From assembly GCA_013215945.1 (NCBI GenBank), contig JABSOM010000001.1:248001-312000 (forward strand): DNA of 64,000 bases, given 5' to 3'. The DNA is from Campylobacteraceae bacterium (GTDB lineage: Bacteria > Campylobacterota > Campylobacteria > Campylobacterales > Arcobacteraceae). How positions within the stretch are numbered: the first letter of the stretch is position 1; every line of letters starts with the position of its first letter. Below, piece after piece: positions 17,198 through 26,085 of the stretch. A model generated the notes under the pieces. The model had not been told where the DNA came from. It saw only the letters and a program-made list of their open reading frames with translations, and ran no database searches. A program made the position numbers and the translations under genes.

Positions 17198-17718
17198 CTA
17201 TTTTCTAAAATAATTAAAGAGTCTTTCACAATAATTTCTTTTTCATTAATATTTACACTAAGAATATATTCTTTATTGTAAGGTATTAAAAATGTTTTAG
17301 CCAAAGATTTATCCAATAAGTCTTTAGACGTTATAACTTCTAAATAATCACTCAAGGGATAACGGTGTATTTCACTAACAAGTCCTAGAACAATCTCATT
17401 TTCAATCACTTGACACTCTTTAATATCAAACCAAAAAAATTGGTCATCTTCTAGGGCACAAGAATCTTTTGTATCTTCAATTGTTGTATAAATCTCAGTA
17501 TTTGTTAGTCGTTTAGCTGCATCAATGTCATTAATTCCAAAAAACTTAATCACAGCTCTTTTTTCATTAAAGGATTCAACTATTAATGTAATATTTTTAT
17601 TGGTAGTAAAACTTGCGTTTTTTTTGAATTGAGAAGGAAAGTCGGATTCCAGAAAAATTTTAATTTCTCCTTTTAATCCAACTGATTTTCCCAGTTTTGC
17701 TATATAAACATTTTCCAT
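17194..17718 (-). CDS. rimM: Ribosome maturation factor RimM
   Basis: The product from the ATG at 17718 begins MENVYIAKLGKSVGLKGEIKIF, the RimM N-terminal signature, and contains the PRC-barrel part FFWFDIKECQVIENEIVLGLVSEIHRYPLSDYLEVI. The frame stays open 60 bases further upstream, but those codons overlap khpA and encode no RimM-like sequence, so the internal ATG is chosen (about 174 residues, the usual size). RimM assists maturation of the 30S head through binding S19. The order rpsP-khpA-rimM is a common conserved operon; trmD, often next, is not present here. Confidence 0.93.
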   Translation of the reverse strand: MENVYIAKLGKSVGLKGEIKIFLESDFPSQFKKNASFTTNKNITLIVESFNEKRAVIKFFGINDIDAAKRLTNTEIYTTIEDTKDSCALEDDQFFWFDIKECQVIENEIVLGLVSEIHRYPLSDYLEVITSKDLLDKSLAKTFLIPYNKEYILSVNINEKEIIVKDSLIILENS

Positions 17719-17722
17719 AAAA

Positions 17723-17962
17723 CTAGTTTGCCAATACTTGTATCTTGTAAGATACACCGTCTTTAGCTTTACAACCATTTGCCATGGTTTTTAAAGCATT
17801 GATCATATTACCATTCTTGCCAATTAATTTACCAATATCATTTGAATTGGCTTTAATTGTAATTTCTGCAAAGGTTTCATCAATTTGTTCTTTTGAAACC
17901 TTAACTTCATCGGGACAAGAAACAATTAACTTTGCATAGTTTTCTATGAAATTTGTTATCAT
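17723..17962 (-). CDS. khpA: KH-domain RNA-binding protein KhpA
   Basis: A 79-residue protein consisting of one KH domain, with the GxxG loop in NDIGKLIGKNGNMINALKTMANG. KhpA is a small RNA-binding protein found between rpsP and rimM in many bacteria, exactly the arrangement here (8 bases after rpsP, 4 bases before rimM). Length and motif fit the family. The stop codon falls just before the rimM start, indicating tight translational linkage. Confidence 0.93.
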   Translation of the reverse strand: MITNFIENYAKLIVSCPDEVKVSKEQIDETFAEITIKANSNDIGKLIGKNGNMINALKTMANGCKAKDGVSYKIQVLAN

Positions 17963-17970
17963 AGGAAAAC

Positions 17971-18204
17971 CTATTTAGCTGAAGTAGCTAATTTATTAAC
18001 TTTTTCACTAGGTTTAGCACCAACGCTTAACCAATAGTTATATCTTTCTAAATCAATTTTAAGAACCTTAGGCTCAACTACTGGGTTAAAATAACCAATT
18101 GATTCAATCCATCCTGAATCTCTTCTTTTTCTTGAATCTGTTACAACGATTCTATAAAATGGTTTTTTGTTTCGACCCATTCGTGTTAATCTAATTACTG
18201 TCAT
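17971..18204 (-). CDS. rpsP: 30S ribosomal protein S16
   Basis: A 77-residue protein with the S16 signature [41 protein letters not shown]. Normal length. AAAAGGAAAAAA precedes the ATG. It follows ffh by 81 bases that contain a large hairpin, so rpsP expression may be modulated relative to ffh. It is the first ribosomal gene of the rpsP-khpA-rimM group. Confidence 0.98.
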   Translation of the reverse strand: MTVIRLTRMGRNKKPFYRIVVTDSRKRRDSGWIESIGYFNPVVEPKVLKIDLERYNYWLSVGAKPSEKVNKLATSAK

Positions 18205-18227
18205 GTTTTTTTCCTTTTAATTTTCGA

Positions 18228-18270
18228 TAGTATTGAATTCTAAACTCTTAGAGTTTACAGTTCAACACTA
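18228..18270. promoter_or_regulatory. Long hairpin between ffh and rpsP
   Basis: Inner arms TAAACTC/GAGTTTA (loop TTA) at 18241-18257, extended by outer arms TAGTATTGAA and TTCAACACTA with one mismatch and 3-base internal bulges. There is no T run on either side, so it is more likely an RNA processing or attenuation element, or a weak terminator, than a classical terminator. Confidence 0.5.
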
Positions 18271-18285
18271 TACATTTTTATTGTT

Positions 18286-19650
18286 TTATCTTCCTAATCC
18301 AGGAAGACTGCCCATAGCACCAGGTGCTTTCATTTGACCCATCATATTAGCCAAACCTTTCATTCCACCCTTAGATGAAAGTTTTTTTGCCATTTTTGAT
18401 GCAGATTTAAATTGTTTTAAGATTTTGTTAATCTGAACTTCACTTAAGCCACATCCTTTGGCTATTCTTTTTTTTCTACTTGGATTAATTAAAGAGGGTG
18501 TTTCTCTCTCTTTTGGTGTCATAGAACCTATAAGGGCTTTAATTCTTTTAATCTCAACAGAATTATCAAAATCCATATCTTTAAGCCCTCCTGTCATTGC
18601 AGAAAGACCAGGAATCATACCAATGATTGATTTCATAGAACCTAGTTTGCTCATCATAGCTAATTGGTCTAAAAAGTCATTATAATTAAATTCACCTTTT
18701 TTAATCTTACGTGCTACTTGTTTTGCCGTTTTTTCATCAATTAATACAGATGTTTTTTCAGCTAAACCTTCAATATCACCAGCACCCATTAATCTAGAAA
18801 CAATTCTTGAAGGAATGAATACTTCAAGATCAGGCATTTTTTCACCCGTTCCTAAGAATCGTAAAGGAACCCCTACTTGATGTGCTAAAGAAATGGCAAC
18901 TCCACCTTTAACATCTCCATCGTATTTAGATAAAATAACACCATCTATACCAATTTGTTCTTTAAATGCACTGGCTGTTTTACTTGCATCATGACCTGTT
19001 AATGAATCTGCAACATAAAAAATTTCATCTGGGTTTAAAGAGTCTTTTATCTCTTTTAATTCTTTCATTAATTCTGTATCTATGGCTAAACGTCCAGCAG
19101 TATCAACTAAAAGAACATCATAATGTCCCTCAAGCGCTTTTTTCTTTGCAGCAAGTGCAATTTTTACAGGGTTTTTTTCATTCTCATCATAATAAATGTC
19201 AACTTCAATTTGTGCAGCAATTTGTTTTAATTGTTCTACAGCGGCAAGTCTTTGTAAATCACACGCAGCAACTAATACTTTCTTTTTTCTAAGTTTAAGA
19301 TAATTTGCTAGTTTTCCTGTTGTCGTTGTTTTACCAGAACCTTGAAGTCCTGTCATAAGAATAGTAGTAGGAGGAGTAGATGAATAAACAAAACCTTGAT
19401 TACCTGGCGTTGTTAATATTGTTTCTAAAGAAGTAGCTAAAGCTTTAAGAAAAGACTCTTGCCCAATTCCTAATCTTTTTGTTTCTGCTTCAACAAGTGT
19501 TACTAATTCTTTTGTTGTTTTATGAAAAACATCTGCTTTTAAAAGTGATTTTCTTAATTCAGTTGTGGCTTTACTTAAAGACGCTGCGTCATCTTTAAAT
19601 CTGATTTTATTAACTGCATTTTTAATAGAACTACTTATAACATCAAACAA
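18286..19650 (-). CDS. ffh: Signal recognition particle protein Ffh
   Basis: A 454-residue SRP54 GTPase. The NG domain has Walker A GLQGSGKTTTTGKLANYL, DTAGR and the LSKYDGDVKGG motif. The C-terminal methionine-rich M domain (from about residue 300, IEGLAEKTSVLIDEKTAK... to MANMMGQMKAPGAMGSLPGLGR) binds SRP RNA and signal sequences. The residues TPSLINPSRKKRIAKGCGLSEVQINKILKQF form the RNA-binding helix-turn-helix. It targets nascent membrane proteins to the FtsY receptor. It precedes rpsP in the same direction. Confidence 0.98.
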   Translation of the reverse strand: MFDVISSSIKNAVNKIRFKDDAASLSKATTELRKSLLKADVFHKTTKELVTLVEAETKRLGIGQESFLKALATSLETILTTPGNQGFVYSSTPPTTILMTGLQGSGKTTTTGKLANYLKLRKKKVLVAACDLQRLAAVEQLKQIAAQIEVDIYYDENEKNPVKIALAAKKKALEGHYDVLLVDTAGRLAIDTELMKELKEIKDSLNPDEIFYVADSLTGHDASKTASAFKEQIGIDGVILSKYDGDVKGGVAISLAHQVGVPLRFLGTGEKMPDLEVFIPSRIVSRLMGAGDIEGLAEKTSVLIDEKTAKQVARKIKKGEFNYNDFLDQLAMMSKLGSMKSIIGMIPGLSAMTGGLKDMDFDNSVEIKRIKALIGSMTPKERETPSLINPSRKKRIAKGCGLSEVQINKILKQFKSASKMAKKLSSKGGMKGLANMMGQMKAPGAMGSLPGLGR

Positions 19651-19828
19651 AATAATCTCTCCATATTTTTAATTTTGTAATAATACAGATATTTTGCTTT
19701 GTTTAATATTAAAGTGAGTGTGTTTTAAGTTAAATTTAATATAAAATTGATAATTTTATATTAGCAGTAGCCATTACTAGGGCTAGTAGCAATTTATTAA
19801 ACTTCATTTATACTTAAAATATACAAGA

Positions 19829-20578
19829 TTATTCCAGTCCAAAAATTCTAAACTCTCTTGGTTCTTTTGCTTCAAAAGTATAATCGAATATTTTAGTACA
19901 TTTAGAATGCAATAATACTCTTTGTACGTTTGGTGATGTTTTACCATAGGTTGCATCTCCAATAATAGGAAAACCAATTGAGTTTAAATGTACTCTGATT
20001 TGGTGTGTTCTTCCTGTGTCAATTACAATTTTAACTTTTGATTTATTTCCTTCTACATACATAGGATAAACAGTAGATTTAGCATGTTTACCTGCTTTTT
20101 TATCAATAGTAGATCTTGCTTTTCCAGAGTGTTTAATAGTTAAAATTGGTTTATCAATTTCTATATCATCAATAAATTTTCCCTCAACAACAGCAACATA
20201 CTCTTTATAAACTCTGTTAGCTTTAAATTCACTTATTGCTTTGTTTTGAAAAGCTTTATTTTTGGCAAACAACATAACACCTGATGTTTCTTTATCTAAT
20301 CTGTTTAACAAGATATAATCAGGGAATTTTCTGCTTATTTCATCCGCTGTTAAAAAAGCGGGTTTATCCACAGCCATAATATCATCATCTTGAAAAATAA
20401 TTCTTAAATCATTTACATCTTTAATAGCAAAATTTGACCTGACATCTATTTCGCCCCTAGCAATTGTTACTTTTCTACCAGCAACTCTTACAAGTCCTTT
20501 ATCAATTAATGTTTTAGCTTTTCCGTTAGAAATTCCTTCTTGTTGTGCTAATAATTTATATGCTTTTTCAGTTTCCAT
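19829..20578 (-). CDS. RluA-family rRNA/tRNA pseudouridine synthase
   Basis: A 249-residue protein. The N-terminal 50 residues form an S4-like RNA-binding domain (NGKAKTLIDKGLVRVAGRKV). The catalytic domain has the motif LLNRLDKETSGVMLFAKN, with the conserved nucleophile Asp, and later DTGRTHQIRVHLNSIGFPIIGDATYG, both diagnostic of the RluA family. AAAGGAAAT before the ATG supports the start. The gene overlaps waaA by 11 bases. Which RNA position is modified cannot be told from sequence. Hairpin-like, AT-rich DNA follows before ffh. Confidence 0.93.
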   Translation of the reverse strand: METEKAYKLLAQQEGISNGKAKTLIDKGLVRVAGRKVTIARGEIDVRSNFAIKDVNDLRIIFQDDDIMAVDKPAFLTADEISRKFPDYILLNRLDKETSGVMLFAKNKAFQNKAISEFKANRVYKEYVAVVEGKFIDDIEIDKPILTIKHSGKARSTIDKKAGKHAKSTVYPMYVEGNKSKVKIVIDTGRTHQIRVHLNSIGFPIIGDATYGKTSPNVQRVLLHSKCTKIFDYTFEAKEPREFRIFGLE

Positions 20579-21713
20579 TTATTTCCTTTATAATAGGCTC
20601 AATTGAACCTTTTTGAACCAGTGATGAATTTTTTAAATTCTTAACATTTTTTAATGTATCTTTTAGTTCTTCATTTTTAACAATATAATAATCATTTACA
20701 CACTCAAAAAGTGATTTTTGATTAAATATATGTTCTCCACTTATTATTTTACAATTAAAAAAAGCAGGCTCAATTGGATTATGTCCACCAATTTTTTCAA
20801 AAGCGCCACCTAATATAACTGCATCTGATATATTCATTATATCAATTAAAATTCCCATAACATCTACTAATGTAATATCAGCATTAAAATGGGCATTTTT
20901 AGAATATCTATTATATGTCAAATCTTCTTTTCTACAATACTCTTTAATTAATTTTTCAACTTTATCAAAACGTTCAGGATGACGTGGAACAATTATTAGT
21001 TTTCCTAAATCTTTGTTATACGCATCTAAAATAAGTGCTTCTTCTTTTTCATGTGTAGAAGCAGCACAGAGGACAAAACTTTTAGGTTTTATTAACTCTT
21101 GTTTTACTTTTGGTAAATTTGCAAGTTTTATATTCCCTATAACTTCTACATTTTTTGCACCTAATTGAAGAAGCCTTTTTTTGTCTTTTTCGCTTTGTGC
21201 AAAAACTTTATCTATATTTTTAAAAATTTTCTTATAAATCCATGCATATCGTAAATAAGACTTATAAGACTTATCAGAGATTCTTGCATTTATTAATAAC
21301 GTTTTTGTATTTGTTTTTCTTGCACACAAAAATAACATATACCAAAGCTCAGCTTCCATAACCAATAAAACTTTTTGGGGTTTAATCCAAAAAGGTAAAA
21401 AAAGTTCATAAGGCAAATACCTAACACTGCTAGAAAACTTTTTAGCTTCTTCATATCCAGTATTGGTAATTACACTTATATTAACTTCTTCTTTTAATTC
21501 TTTAACTATTGTTTCAATAGCTTTAGTTTCTCCCATAGAACAACAATGAAACCATATGTCATTTTTATCAAAGAATTTATTATTTTTCAAAAAAAACTTT
21601 GAAGGAATTGCAATTTTATATTTTTCTTTTGAAGCTTTGTACAGTAAAAATGGAAGTGCTAGAAGATAGAGAAATAGACTAATTAAAAAGTATATTAGAC
21701 TAAAGAGGCTCAA
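20568..21713 (-). CDS. waaA: 3-deoxy-D-manno-octulosonic acid transferase (WaaA/KdtA)
   Basis: A 381-residue protein with an N-terminal hydrophobic anchor (IYFLISLFLYLLALPFLLY). The characteristic motif is WFHCCSMGETKAIETIVKEL, followed by LVMEAELWYMLFLCARK (usually EtElWPn), and in the C-terminal GT-B half FVLCAASTHEKEEALILDAY, LIIVPRHPERFDKV and AVILGGAFEKIGGHNPIEPAFF. It adds Kdo to lipid A precursors at the inner membrane. It starts at the stop of the zinc-ribbon gene and overlaps the pseudouridine synthase gene. The first Trp of the family EtElWP motif and neighbouring Pro are partly changed, but the overall fit is clear. Confidence 0.95.
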   Translation of the reverse strand: MSLFSLIYFLISLFLYLLALPFLLYKASKEKYKIAIPSKFFLKNNKFFDKNDIWFHCCSMGETKAIETIVKELKEEVNISVITNTGYEEAKKFSSSVRYLPYELFLPFWIKPQKVLLVMEAELWYMLFLCARKTNTKTLLINARISDKSYKSYLRYAWIYKKIFKNIDKVFAQSEKDKKRLLQLGAKNVEVIGNIKLANLPKVKQELIKPKSFVLCAASTHEKEEALILDAYNKDLGKLIIVPRHPERFDKVEKLIKEYCRKEDLTYNRYSKNAHFNADITLVDVMGILIDIMNISDAVILGGAFEKIGGHNPIEPAFFNCKIISGEHIFNQKSLFECVNDYYIVKNEELKDTLKNVKNLKNSSLVQKGSIEPIIKEINGN

Positions 21714-22433
21714 TTAAGCCTCTTCAGATTCGTTTTCTTTATAAAGAATTCTTCCACAATGTGGACAGTTTACAATCTCATCAGATTTAATTACTTCTGA
21801 ATATATTTTATCATTTATTTTCATGTAACAACCATAACACGCTTGTTTTCGTACAGGTACAACAGCTGCATCAGTAGCCCATCTTTTGATTTTTTGGTAA
21901 AATGTTAAGATTTTATTATCAAAATTTTCTAATAATTTTGATCTGTCTTCATATACTTCATTTCGCTCTTTAGAAATGCTTTCAATATTACCATCAACTA
22001 GAACTTTAAGTTCAGCAATTGAAGCTTCTTCTTCACTTAATTTTGATTGAAACTCTTTTAATTGTTCTTCTTTTGCAGTACTTAAAATGTCAAATCTGAT
22101 AATTTCTTCATTAGCAAAAGTAATTTGTTCTTTAGAAATTTCTTCTTCTAGTTGTAATGCTTTTAATTCTCTGTCTGTTTTAACAGAAGAATGTTTTTTA
22201 GCAATATCTTCTAATTTAGATTTTAACTCACCTAAGTGAATGTTATTTTTAGTTGTTTTTGATTTTATATCATCAATTTCTGCATATAAAGTATTGATTT
22301 TACCTTTTATTTCTTCTGCTACATCAATAAATGCTGCCAACTTACTGTTTTCATCTTCAATTCTGGGTTCAAATGCTGAAATTTTTGTATCAAAACTTGA
22401 TAACTTAACTAGGTCTTCTAAATATTTATTCAA
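21714..22433 (-). CDS. Coiled-coil protein with C-terminal zinc ribbon
   Basis: About 239 residues from a TTG start at 22433. AAGGAG lies 6 bases before this TTG, whereas the longer open frame to 22460 has no such site. The first 180 residues form a long antiparallel coiled coil. The C-terminus has two CxxC pairs (ACYGCYMKIND and IVNCPHCGRILYKE), a zinc ribbon of the type found in small coiled-coil proteins widespread in Campylobacterota and Chlamydiae. The start overlaps the nif3-like stop (TTGAATAA), implying translational coupling. A nucleic-acid-binding role is possible; the exact function is unknown. Confidence 0.85.
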   Translation of the reverse strand: MNKYLEDLVKLSSFDTKISAFEPRIEDENSKLAAFIDVAEEIKGKINTLYAEIDDIKSKTTKNNIHLGELKSKLEDIAKKHSSVKTDRELKALQLEEEISKEQITFANEEIIRFDILSTAKEEQLKEFQSKLSEEEASIAELKVLVDGNIESISKERNEVYEDRSKLLENFDNKILTFYQKIKRWATDAAVVPVRKQACYGCYMKINDKIYSEVIKSDEIVNCPHCGRILYKENESEEA

Positions 22434-23181
22434 TCGGTTCTCCTTGTTTACAAAACACAAATGGGTTTTTTGAAGCTGTAATTATAGCTTTTAATTTATT
22501 ATTTTCCAAATATTTTTCTAAAAGTCCCATAAGAAGGGTACTAAAGGCCTGTTCACTTTCATAGTGTCTGATGTCAATTAATGAGATTTTTCTACTTTTG
22601 GCTTCCATAGCTTCATGATATTTAATATCTCCGGTTAAAAAACAATCTGCTTTTACCTCTTCTAAAAAGCTCATTCCAGCACCTGTAACTAATGCTACGC
22701 TTTGAATATAATCACTGCACTTAACAACTTTGTTATAGCTAAGATTTAATTTTTCACTGATATATTTTGAAAAATCATCAAAGGGCATATTTACTTTTGC
22801 ATATACAATAAAATCCTCACTAGGAATTATTTCTAAACCTAAGATTTCTTGTGCTACATATTTATTTAAATGACTTACATCAATATTTGTATGCATAGAA
22901 ATTAATGCAATATTTTTTTGAATAAGTATTTTTAATAGTTTTGTAGAATAAGAATCATAATTTACTGTTTTTAAGGCTTTAAAAATTAAAGGATGATGAG
23001 TAATTATCAAAGAGTTATTAGGAATCAAAGCCAACATCTCTTCATCTAAATCAATGCTTATATGCACTTCTTTTATATCATCATTTAAATTTCCAACCAA
23101 AAGGCCTGAATTATCCCATTTTTCTTGCAAAGAAAAAGGGGATAGTTCATCTAAAAAATTATAAATTAATTCCAGTTTCAT
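22426..23181 (-). CDS. Nif3-like dinuclear metal-centre protein
   Basis: A 251-residue protein of the Nif3/YbgI family (GTP cyclohydrolase I type 2-like fold). Motifs include LQEKWDNSGLLVGNLNDDIKEVHISIDLD, NNSLIITHHPLIFKALKTV (metal-binding His pair), IALISMHTNIDVSHLNKYVAQEILGL and the C-terminal DIRHYESEQAF, with His and Glu completing the dinuclear metal site. Biochemical function in bacteria is unsettled. It lies between glyQ (6-base gap) and the zinc-ribbon gene in a long minus-strand operon. Confidence 0.93.
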   Translation of the reverse strand: MKLELIYNFLDELSPFSLQEKWDNSGLLVGNLNDDIKEVHISIDLDEEMLALIPNNSLIITHHPLIFKALKTVNYDSYSTKLLKILIQKNIALISMHTNIDVSHLNKYVAQEILGLEIIPSEDFIVYAKVNMPFDDFSKYISEKLNLSYNKVVKCSDYIQSVALVTGAGMSFLEEVKADCFLTGDIKYHEAMEAKSRKISLIDIRHYESEQAFSTLLMGLLEKYLENNKLKAIITASKNPFVFCKQGEPIE

Positions 23182-23187
23182 AATTAC

Positions 23188-24117
23188 CTAAACAAATTTT
23201 TCAGGAAATTTTTCTTTTAAAATTTCCAAGTTTTTTTTATTTCCAATTCTTATTGTTCTTTCTACTTCTTGTGTACTGTACATTTTAGCACAAGCTTGTG
23301 AAAGTTCACGTACTTTTAATATATAGTTTTGTCTCTCAGTAACTGAAATTGCTTTTCTTGCATCAAGTGTATTAAAAGCATGGGAAGCTATCATACACTG
23401 ATCATATGCAGGTAAAGGTAATTGTGCTTCTAAGGCAGCTTTACACTCAGCAAAAGCATCATCAAAATGTCTGAATAAGATTTCTGTATTTGCAATTTCA
23501 AAATTGTATTTTGAAAATTGATATTCCCCTTCTTTATGCACATCTGCATAAGTAGTAATTCCATGGGCATTTTTATTCCATACAATATCGAAAATAGAAT
23601 CTACTTCTTGCAGATACATAGCTAAACGCTCAGTACCATAAGTGATCTCAACAGCAACAGGATCACAAACAATTCCCCCTACTTGCTGAAAATAAGTAAA
23701 TTGTGAAACTTCCATTCCATCTAACCATACTTCCCAACCAAGACCCCAAGCCCCAAGTGTTGGAGATTCCCAGTTATCTTCAACAAAACGAATATCATGT
23801 TTTGAAATATCTAAACCTAAAAATTCTAAACTTTGTAAATACAAATCTTGAATATTAGAAGGACTTGGTTTAATTAAAACTTGAAATTGATAATAAGAAC
23901 CCAAACGATTCGGATTTTCTCCATATCTTCCATCCGTTGGTCGTCGACATGGAGCTACATAAGCAGTAGACCAAGGAGTAGAATCAAGAGATCGTAAGAG
24001 AGTTGCGGGATGAAAAGTTCCAGCACCTGCTGGAATATCATAAGGTTGAAGAACATTACAGCCTTGATTAGCCCAAAATTCTTGTAGTTTTAATAGCATT
24101 TGTGAAAATGTTAACAT
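23188..24117 (-). CDS. glyQ: Glycyl-tRNA synthetase alpha subunit
   Basis: A 309-residue protein starting [44 protein letters not shown], the highly conserved start of bacterial GlyQ. Further motifs: [38 protein letters not shown] and [28 protein letters not shown]. It is the catalytic subunit of the alpha2beta2 glycyl-tRNA synthetase; glyS is not in the window. It follows purE and precedes the Nif3-like gene. Confidence 0.98.
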   Translation of the reverse strand: MLTFSQMLLKLQEFWANQGCNVLQPYDIPAGAGTFHPATLLRSLDSTPWSTAYVAPCRRPTDGRYGENPNRLGSYYQFQVLIKPSPSNIQDLYLQSLEFLGLDISKHDIRFVEDNWESPTLGAWGLGWEVWLDGMEVSQFTYFQQVGGIVCDPVAVEITYGTERLAMYLQEVDSIFDIVWNKNAHGITTYADVHKEGEYQFSKYNFEIANTEILFRHFDDAFAECKAALEAQLPLPAYDQCMIASHAFNTLDARKAISVTERQNYILKVRELSQACAKMYSTQEVERTIRIGNKKNLEILKEKFPEKFV

Positions 24118-24202
24118 GCTTGGTTTCCTGTAATAAATTATTTCATATAATACAAATAAAAACTAAAACATATCAAAGAAATATTTTAATTTATATTTGA
24201 AG

Positions 24203-24224
24203 AAAGAGAGATAAATCTCTCTTT
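24203..24224 (-). terminator. Hairpin between purE and glyQ
   Basis: Perfect 10-bp inverted repeat AAAGAGAGAT/ATCTCTCTTT with a 2-base loop, 14 bases after the purE stop. The minus-strand tail is only mildly T-rich, so read-through into glyQ is possible; the plus-strand tail is TTCTTT. Confidence 0.55.
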
Positions 24225-24237
24225 TTCTTTAACGATT

Positions 24238-24732
24238 TTATATTCTAACTTCAATAGTTAAAGAATCTGTTTCAACTGCTTTTTCTTTAATAATACGATC
24301 TTCTATTAACTTAGTTGCCAATTCCTTATCACTAATAGCTAAAATTTGCATTGCTAAGTAAGCTGCATTAATTGCACCAGCACGTCCCAAAGCAACAGTA
24401 CCTACAGGCATTCCAGAAGGCATTTGAACTGTTGAAAGCAAAGCATCCATTCCATCCATTGCTCCACCTTTCATTGGAACTCCAAGAACAGGTTTAGTTG
24501 TAGTTGCAGCTAATGCTCCAGCTAAATGTGCAGCCATTCCAGCAGCAGCAATAAATACAACAGCGCCTTTACTTTCAGCTTCTTTAATATAGTTTTTTGT
24601 TCTTGTTGGAGATCTGTGTGCTGATGAAATAATCATTTCATACTTCACATTAAACTTTTCAAACGTATCGCTACAGTTTTTCATAACTTCGTAATCTGAT
24701 TTACTTCCCATTATAATTGAAACAAAATTCAT
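24238..24732 (-). CDS. purE: N5-carboxyaminoimidazole ribonucleotide mutase PurE
   Basis: From the ATG at 24732 the product begins MNFVSIIMGSKSDYEVMKNCSDTFEKF, the class I PurE start. Substrate-binding motifs are ISSAHRSPTRT, FIAAAGMAAHLAGALAATTTKPVLGVPM and QMPSGMPVGTVALGRAGAINAAYLA. It interconverts N5-CAIR and CAIR in purine synthesis. The frame extends 12 codons upstream, but AAGGAAAATATT directly before the internal ATG marks the true start. About 164 residues, the family norm. Confidence 0.97.
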   Translation of the reverse strand: MNFVSIIMGSKSDYEVMKNCSDTFEKFNVKYEMIISSAHRSPTRTKNYIKEAESKGAVVFIAAAGMAAHLAGALAATTTKPVLGVPMKGGAMDGMDALLSTVQMPSGMPVGTVALGRAGAINAAYLAMQILAISDKELATKLIEDRIIKEKAVETDSLTIEVRI

Positions 24733-24780
24733 AATATTTTCCTTAATAATTAATTCTTTTTCGAACATATTTGGATTATA

Positions 24781-26085
24781 TCAAATTGTTTCTAATAGTT
24801 TCATAACCTTCGATATTTTCAGCTCTTTCCATGCTTGATGTTTATAAAGTTCTAAACTAGGATTCTCAAAAGTAAAGGTAGAATAATTTTTTGTTTTGTC
24901 TTCAATTTCGATGGTTTTTGTTTGCTGATAATATTTGGTTCTGATTTCAGCTTTATCATCGGTAAACAAAACCAAAGTAGGAACAAAAAAAGCATCTGCA
25001 ATATGATAAGTAGAAGTATCAACTGTAATAATTTTGTCTACTTGCGAAATTATATAAATAAATTCACTTAAACTTTTAGATAATCCAGCTAAGTTTACAT
25101 AACGATCATCATGCAATTCTGTAATATTTAAAGCAGATACAATAGTATAATCATCCGCTTTATTAATCAATTTTTTTAGATATTTTATTGCAAATTCTTT
25201 AGGTATGCTTCTGTTTTCGTTTGCAGAATAAGGATGAAATAAAAGCAGTTTTCCCACTTTTTTTAGGTCTTTTATTTTCTTAATTAAGTTTTTATTTAAA
25301 GGTGTGCTAATTCTATCTATAAAAGTCGATTTTCTTTGTTTATTAACTTTTTCATAGTCAATTCCAAATTTATAAAGATAAGCGTCAACATAAGGCATAT
25401 TAGAAAAGTAGGTTCTTTTATTCAATAAAGAAGTGTCAATAATAAAATCATAATTTAAAAGTTTTTTTAAAGACAAAGACAAAGGCTCAATTTTATGTAT
25501 AAAACCTTGAGTAAGAAGAAGTTCTTTATCTCTGGAATAGTATTTATTCTCGCTACTTTCTAAATAAATATCAAGTTTAATACTCAAAAATTTATGTTCA
25601 AGTTCTTCATATAAAATTCTTAAAGCAGAACATGAAGAAATAATTTCTCCAATATTTCTACCCACTCCACCAATAATTGCTAAGCTGATATCTGGTTTTA
25701 TACAATGTTTTATTTGTTCATAAAAATCAAAACCATCTTCATTAAAAGATACTTCTTTTATTTTATGCTCTAAGTTTTTTTCAACATATAAGTTTTTTTT
25801 CATGCGATAATCAATTTTTTTCAAAGTTTGGTATTCGAACTTATTTGTAATTCCTAATTCAATTGGCATAATATGTGAAGAAAGAATTCGATCTTCAAGA
25901 AGAACTTTAATTTGATATTTTTTGTCTACTCGTGCAAATACATTCTTCAAATCTAAAAAATCATTATAGGTTGAACAATAAATAAAGTCATCACTTGTAA
26001 TTCCAGGAGGAGCTTTATGATATTTTACTAAAGAACCATCCGTCGTTTTTATATTAATATTTTGCGAGACTTTAAAATAAACCAT
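24781..26085 (-). CDS. GT9-like glycosyltransferase (heptosyltransferase family)
   Basis: A 434-residue protein. The C-terminal half has the GT-B nucleotide-sugar fold motifs of glycosyltransferase family 9: KLLLFHPYSANENRSIPKEFAIKYLKKLI, VNLAGLSKSLSEFIYIISQVDKIITVDTSTYHIADAFFVPTLVLFTDD (compare the heptosyltransferase D-T/S-x-x-x-H-x-A pattern). The N-terminal part has SLAIIGGVGRNIGEIISSCSALRILYEEL. Likely involved in lipopolysaccharide or other surface glycan assembly, but donor and acceptor are unknown. It follows the U32 gene with a 1-base overlap and precedes purE. Confidence 0.8.
   Translation of the reverse strand: MVYFKVSQNINIKTTDGSLVKYHKAPPGITSDDFIYCSTYNDFLDLKNVFARVDKKYQIKVLLEDRILSSHIMPIELGITNKFEYQTLKKIDYRMKKNLYVEKNLEHKIKEVSFNEDGFDFYEQIKHCIKPDISLAIIGGVGRNIGEIISSCSALRILYEELEHKFLSIKLDIYLESSENKYYSRDKELLLTQGFIHKIEPLSLSLKKLLNYDFIIDTSLLNKRTYFSNMPYVDAYLYKFGIDYEKVNKQRKSTFIDRISTPLNKNLIKKIKDLKKVGKLLLFHPYSANENRSIPKEFAIKYLKKLINKADDYTIVSALNITELHDDRYVNLAGLSKSLSEFIYIISQVDKIITVDTSTYHIADAFFVPTLVLFTDDKAEIRTKYYQQTKTIEIEDKTKNYSTFTFENPSLELYKHQAWKELKISKVMKLLETI

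Noticed and set aside
17719-17778. N-terminal extension of RimM
   Set aside because: The extra 20 codons overlap khpA, lack a ribosome binding site and do not resemble RimM, which begins at MENVYIAKLGKSVG.
19651-19828. Possible structured RNA or small gene between the pseudouridine synthase and ffh
   Set aside because: Only an imperfect inverted repeat (around TAGCAGTAGCC and GGCTAGTAGC) is present, with no T run, no reading frame and no known RNA motif.
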